From Verrucomicrobiia bacterium (GTDB lineage Bacteria > Verrucomicrobiota > Verrucomicrobiia > Verrucomicrobiales > DEV007), in assembly GCA_030427505.1 (NCBI GenBank), contig JAUICH010000024.1:26238-90237 (forward strand): 64,000 bases of DNA. The letters are read 5' to 3'. Within the stretch, counting starts at the first letter, position 1. Every line of letters begins with the position of its first letter. The position numbers were made by a program, and so were the translations under genes. Shown piece by piece: positions 62,631 to 64,000 of the stretch. The notes below the pieces were generated by a model that had not been told where the DNA came from, searched no databases, and saw only the letters and a list, made by a program, of their open reading frames with translations.

Positions 62631-63671
62631 ATGAAAACCTGGACCTTGAGCCTGCCGCTTCAGGCCGTCGGCGTGACTATAGCCTGCCTCCTCGCTTCCT
62701 GTGCCTCCCCCTGCACCACGGAAGCGCCAAAAGGATTTCCGTTCGAGAAACAGGTGGGCTGCGCCTTCTGCGGCTTGGCCCGGGCCGGGCTGTTCAAACC
62801 CCGAAAAAACTACACTTGGACCGAAGAGGAGGTTTCGAAAAGGTTCAGAGACCCCATTCAGGAACCCCGTCGGCATTGGGTCAAATTTGAGAGCGGCAAG
62901 GCAGAGTTCCAAAAGTTAACCATTACCATTCTTCATCCCAAAGAACCTTGGAACGGGCGGATCCTATGGTACTTCCACGGAGTCTGCGCGAATGGATACT
63001 TCACGGACGACCTCTCCGGAGAAGAGACCCTGAAAATCTACGATAGCTTCACCAGAGGAAAGCCCATCGTCATCACCCTAGGGCTGGAGACCTTCCGCGT
63101 CATTGATCCGGATAACATGACGCAGTTTCTCAACACTATGGACGAGGCCTTTGAGCTGGCGGTGCCCGATCCCAATACCCGGCGCCATACCCGGCACTGG
63201 GCCCTGGGTATAAGCATGGGCGGGCTGAATGGGTTGCAAACACTGATGTTCGAAGACCGGGGCTACGACTTCGAACGGGCCGTCTTTGTCGCCCCTTACA
63301 TTCCGCGCTGCGATGCCTATCTGGGAGACGGGTGCGAGGCCTGCCTGGAAGACGAAGCCGCCCGGGGGAAAGGAGAAAAGTCTTACTTCCACAAACTGTC
63401 CCGCACGGGTCTCCGGGCCTTCTTTTCCGAGGAACAGTGGGCGGTATGCAACCCCCTGGCCTACGCCCGGATGGGCGGTTTCAACCACAGGAAAGACCGG
63501 GTGATGATTGTGTGGGGCTCCCAGGACATGTTCGGTTTCGACGTCACCTCCCAGGAATTGGCCTCCCTGACGGGGTTCGTGCCGATTTCCGGTTGTTGGG
63601 ATCACCAAATGCCCAACAACGACGAAGACCTCCTTAAGATGGCGGCCTTTCTGGAGGGCGGAATCGACTGA
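62631..63671 (+). CDS. Putative alpha/beta-hydrolase lipoprotein
   Basis: 346 residues from ATG 62631 (MKTWTLSLPLQAVGVTIACLL). A lipoprotein signal ends in LLASC. The mature part has a nucleophile-elbow-like GISMGGLNGLQTL (G-x-S-x-G-G), preceded by ILWYFHGVCANGYF, and a His-containing CWDHQMPNNDED near the end, fitting an alpha/beta hydrolase. The ATG at 62595 is also open. Substrate unknown. Confidence 0.75.
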   Translation: MKTWTLSLPLQAVGVTIACLLASCASPCTTEAPKGFPFEKQVGCAFCGLARAGLFKPRKNYTWTEEEVSKRFRDPIQEPRRHWVKFESGKAEFQKLTITILHPKEPWNGRILWYFHGVCANGYFTDDLSGEETLKIYDSFTRGKPIVITLGLETFRVIDPDNMTQFLNTMDEAFELAVPDPNTRRHTRHWALGISMGGLNGLQTLMFEDRGYDFERAVFVAPYIPRCDAYLGDGCEACLEDEAARGKGEKSYFHKLSRTGLRAFFSEEQWAVCNPLAYARMGGFNHRKDRVMIVWGSQDMFGFDVTSQELASLTGFVPISGCWDHQMPNNDEDLLKMAAFLEGGID

Positions 63672-64000
63672 CTTCCGCCCCCTCTGGCGAGAAATCTAGG
63701 CGGCTCCCCGCTCCCCGCTCCCGTTCCGCGCCATTTCGCAATGGTTTCCTCCGACTCGCCTCTGTAAGGGAGCATCGGCCCTTCAATCGGAACTTCGGCG
63801 ATTCACGCTGCGAGGAATCCTTGCAAGACTTCGGGCACGTAACCTGTCTATATAAGTGTACGGTTGTTTGGTCGTAAGCGTCACGTCTGCCACCCGTTGA
63901 AAGATCGTTGGCAAGTGTTGTAGTCATAGATCTACGACAGGTACCAACACTGATGGACACGACGGAACGGGACGGGATATTGAAGACGGACACCCTGGGG
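63672..64000. other. Window end; possible start of a plus-strand gene at 63953
   Basis: 329 bases after the hydrolase stop. The last 48 bases form an open frame from an ATG at 63953 (MDTTERDGILKTDTLG) running off the window, preceded by a TATATAAGTGTA stretch that could be a promoter. An antisense frame at 63634-63993 has unnatural composition. Not enough to call a gene. Confidence 0.3.

Noticed and set aside
63634..63993. Minus-strand frame of 119 codons at the window end
   Set aside because: It overlaps the hydrolase gene end, is rich in Ser/Arg/Pro, and has no domain or start signal.

Overview
The window looks like a chromosomal segment of a Gram-negative member of the PVC group, most probably a Verrucomicrobium. 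Four things point there. There is a KDO-8-phosphate synthase, so lipopolysaccharide is made. There is a Minf_1886-type protein, a family I know only from Verrucomicrobia and Planctomycetes. The lexA gene carries the operator TGTTC-N4-GAACA, which I recall as the Verrucomicrobia LexA motif. Many proteins are proline/alanine-rich secreted proteins or lipoproteins with no family I recognise. Coding is dense and GC-rich, and no rRNA, tRNA or CRISPR array was seen.

Region 1 (1-22.5 kb) is mixed housekeeping and envelope functions: kdsA, an M16 peptidase, an L,D-transpeptidase, an S11 D,D-carboxypeptidase, lexA, a CHAD protein, an aldehyde dehydrogenase, a lactonase-like propeller, panD, a methyltransferase and a 1001-residue zinc-ribbon/proline-rich membrane protein.

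Region 2 (22.6-45.7 kb) is one large aerobic respiration locus, all on the minus strand. In transcription order it holds alternative complex III (actABCDEF), a proline-rich membrane protein, a CcoN-like/CcoO/cytochrome c module, an aa3 oxidase (ctaD, ctaE, ctaF, two tiny membrane proteins, ctaC), then heme A synthesis and oxidase assembly genes (ctaA, ctaB, sco, a DUF420-DUF1573 fusion) and a membrane rhodanese. Quinol electrons would enter at ActABCDEF and reach the aa3 oxidase. The CcoN-like subunit lacks all three CuB histidines and the cross-linked tyrosine, so it is unlikely to be an oxidase. A perfect Rex-type palindrome overlaps the presumed actA promoter, which suggests NADH/NAD+ control.

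Region 3 (45.7-48.8 kb) holds two paralogous two-gene operons for tiny 'YRG' proteins that resemble DUF4278. Each operon has a sigma-54 type -24/-12 promoter and an identically spaced TATAACT-N15-AGTTATA element upstream. Two adjacent MITE-like elements (CTAG-MITE-CTAG-MITE-CTAG) and a hairpin-rich non-coding block lie between them.

Region 4 (48.9-57.8 kb) is again mixed: a transglutaminase-like protein, trhO, a decayed DUF1028 gene, an acetyltransferase, a C39-like protein, a peroxiredoxin, a family II pyrophosphatase with CBS/DRTGG domains, and two proteins that share a C-terminal tail.

Region 5 (57.8-60.3 kb) is a compact restriction-modification island: vsr, a C5 cytosine methyltransferase and an NgoMIV-like endonuclease. 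A perfect copy of the LexA operator lies upstream of it. The window ends with an ABC-F ATPase and a secreted hydrolase-like lipoprotein.
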